Below are positions 63,057 through 64,000 of a DNA stretch of 64,000 nucleotides, piece after piece (position 1 is the first letter of the stretch; each line of letters opens with the position of its first letter). The notes under the pieces are model-generated. The model did no database searches, had not been told where the DNA came from, and saw only the letters and a program-made list of their open reading frames with translations. The position numbers and the translations under genes are program-made. This DNA comes from Chamaea fasciata. Its lineage: Eukaryota > Chordata > Aves > Passeriformes > Sylviidae. The stretch lies in the NCBI GenBank assembly GCA_029207755.1, contig JARCOQ010000005.1:45285621-45349620 (forward strand). Reading direction: 5' to 3'.

Positions 63057-63063
63057 TGAGTCA
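63057..63063 (+). promoter_or_regulatory. Candidate AP-1 site
   Basis: Perfect TGAGTCA, 31 bp after the ETS-like site. Such short matches occur by chance; the pairing is what makes it notable. Confidence 0.4.
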
Positions 63064-63278
63064 CTGCAGCTCACAAAGAAACTCTGTGGTTTTCTCCTTC
63101 TCAGGTTTATGTATTTGCTCCTTTTTACAGTTTCCTTTGTAGTCTTCTACCTTCTCCCCGGATCTCCCCCCACTCGCTTTTCTTAGCCACCCCCTGCCCC
63201 CAGACCCTCTTGGCCGACGTGGATAGTTTCCACCACCAACTGAAAAAAAAACCCACAAAAAATGTTTGTAAGGGAAGG

Positions 63279-63308
63279 AAAAAAAAAAAAAAAGAGAGAG
63301 AGAGAGAG
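63279..63308. repeat. A15 followed by (AG)8
   Basis: Poly(A) at 63279-63293 running into AG dinucleotides. Simple sequence. Confidence 0.85.
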
Positions 63309-64000
63309 AAAGGGAGAGAAAGTGGAGAGTTGTTGTTGGATCTGGCTTTGCTGAAGGTTAGAGGGACTCTGATGCTGCAGGGGGAAAAAGTTCCCTGAAT
63401 TTTCCACTGGCTGCAGGAAGAGAGCCCATTTAGTCATGGCTAAGTAATGTCTGCACACACACCAACTAATCTCATTAGGAGTTTCCGTTCCCTAACACAG
63501 GAGGGTTTTGTGAAGCCCTGTCAGCCTTTCTAACGTTGCAGTTGAAAGGGAGACAAGTTACATCTTTATTTACTTAGGAGTGTAGTGCTATGACAATTTT
63601 ATATAATGTAGCATCTTTTTAGTCAATGAGGACTCCAAAAGTCAATCATTACATTTCGCTTCAAGCTGAAAGTTGTGATTCAACTCGTATTTTGCTCATA
63701 CATACTTTTCAATTATTTCAGATTAATTTATGCATAAATACTTCCATAGGGTGAAGCACAGAAATGGGGTAGCAAGATGTCTGTGTTATGATAGACATGT
63801 TCTATGCATGTCTGACAACTACATGTAATTGCAAAGTTAAAAGATTTTTGAGCCGAGATACTGAGGTGATGGCCAGATTTGAAAAATATATTCACCCACA
63901 TAGCCTTCCTGTACTGATGCTTTACATGTAGTTTTCAAATGATTTTGTACATACCAGTTTTGATTTAGTGGTTTGCATAATTACTTTGTGGTGATTTGCT
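63309..64000. other. Flank of the CpG island, probably ELK3 intron 1
   Basis: AT-richer DNA after the island. No coding exon, in particular no ETS-domain exon, was found to the right edge. Confidence 0.5.

Overview
The window is vertebrate nuclear DNA, most likely from a bird and plausibly a songbird. It shows split genes with GT-AG introns, CpG-island promoters, CR1 LINE 3' ends of avian type, and young LTR retroelements. One protein-coding gene can be read exon by exon: the minus-strand leukotriene A4 hydrolase gene (LTA4H). Its first 15 coding exons, 474 codons, run from position 12475 down to 843; the last exons lie beyond the left edge. A GC-rich promoter follows at about 12030-12680, and a complete plus-strand tRNA-Asp(GTC) gene at 12752-12823 starts 276 bp upstream of the LTA4H start codon. 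From memory of vertebrate gene order, the next gene should be ELK3 on the plus strand. The CpG island at 61.4-62.96 kb fits its 5' end, but no ELK3 coding exon is present, so this is inference.

Layout: 1-12.5 kb LTA4H; 12.5-12.85 kb divergent promoter and tRNA; 12.85-20.8 kb intergenic, nothing recognised; 20.8-28.5 kb a cluster of LTR elements; 28.5-61.4 kb mostly unassigned intergenic DNA with two CR1 3' fragments (51.5-52.3 and 61.07-61.36 kb), a candidate antisense LTR (32.45-32.86 kb) and a 330-bp perfect (CCTCT)n array (48.9-49.26 kb); 61.4-64 kb CpG island and flank, presumably the ELK3 promoter, first exon and start of intron 1.

The most unusual object is the endogenous retrovirus at 20829-24250. 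It has 5-bp target-site duplications (GCCAT) and two LTRs that differ by five substitutions plus one 23-bp repeat unit, so it is young. A primer-binding site close to the tRNA-Lys type is followed by a 304-codon open frame in the gag position. That frame encodes a protein with hydrophobic and membrane-like segments and a proline-rich tail. A deletion junction then leads straight into the last part of RNase H and a nearly complete integrase broken by one stop codon. Protease, reverse transcriptase and env are absent. A solo LTR of the same family (26212-27001, target duplication CCAAG) carries a different internal module and a 20-G run. Farther right lies a related LTR that appears to be split by about 490 bp of other DNA.
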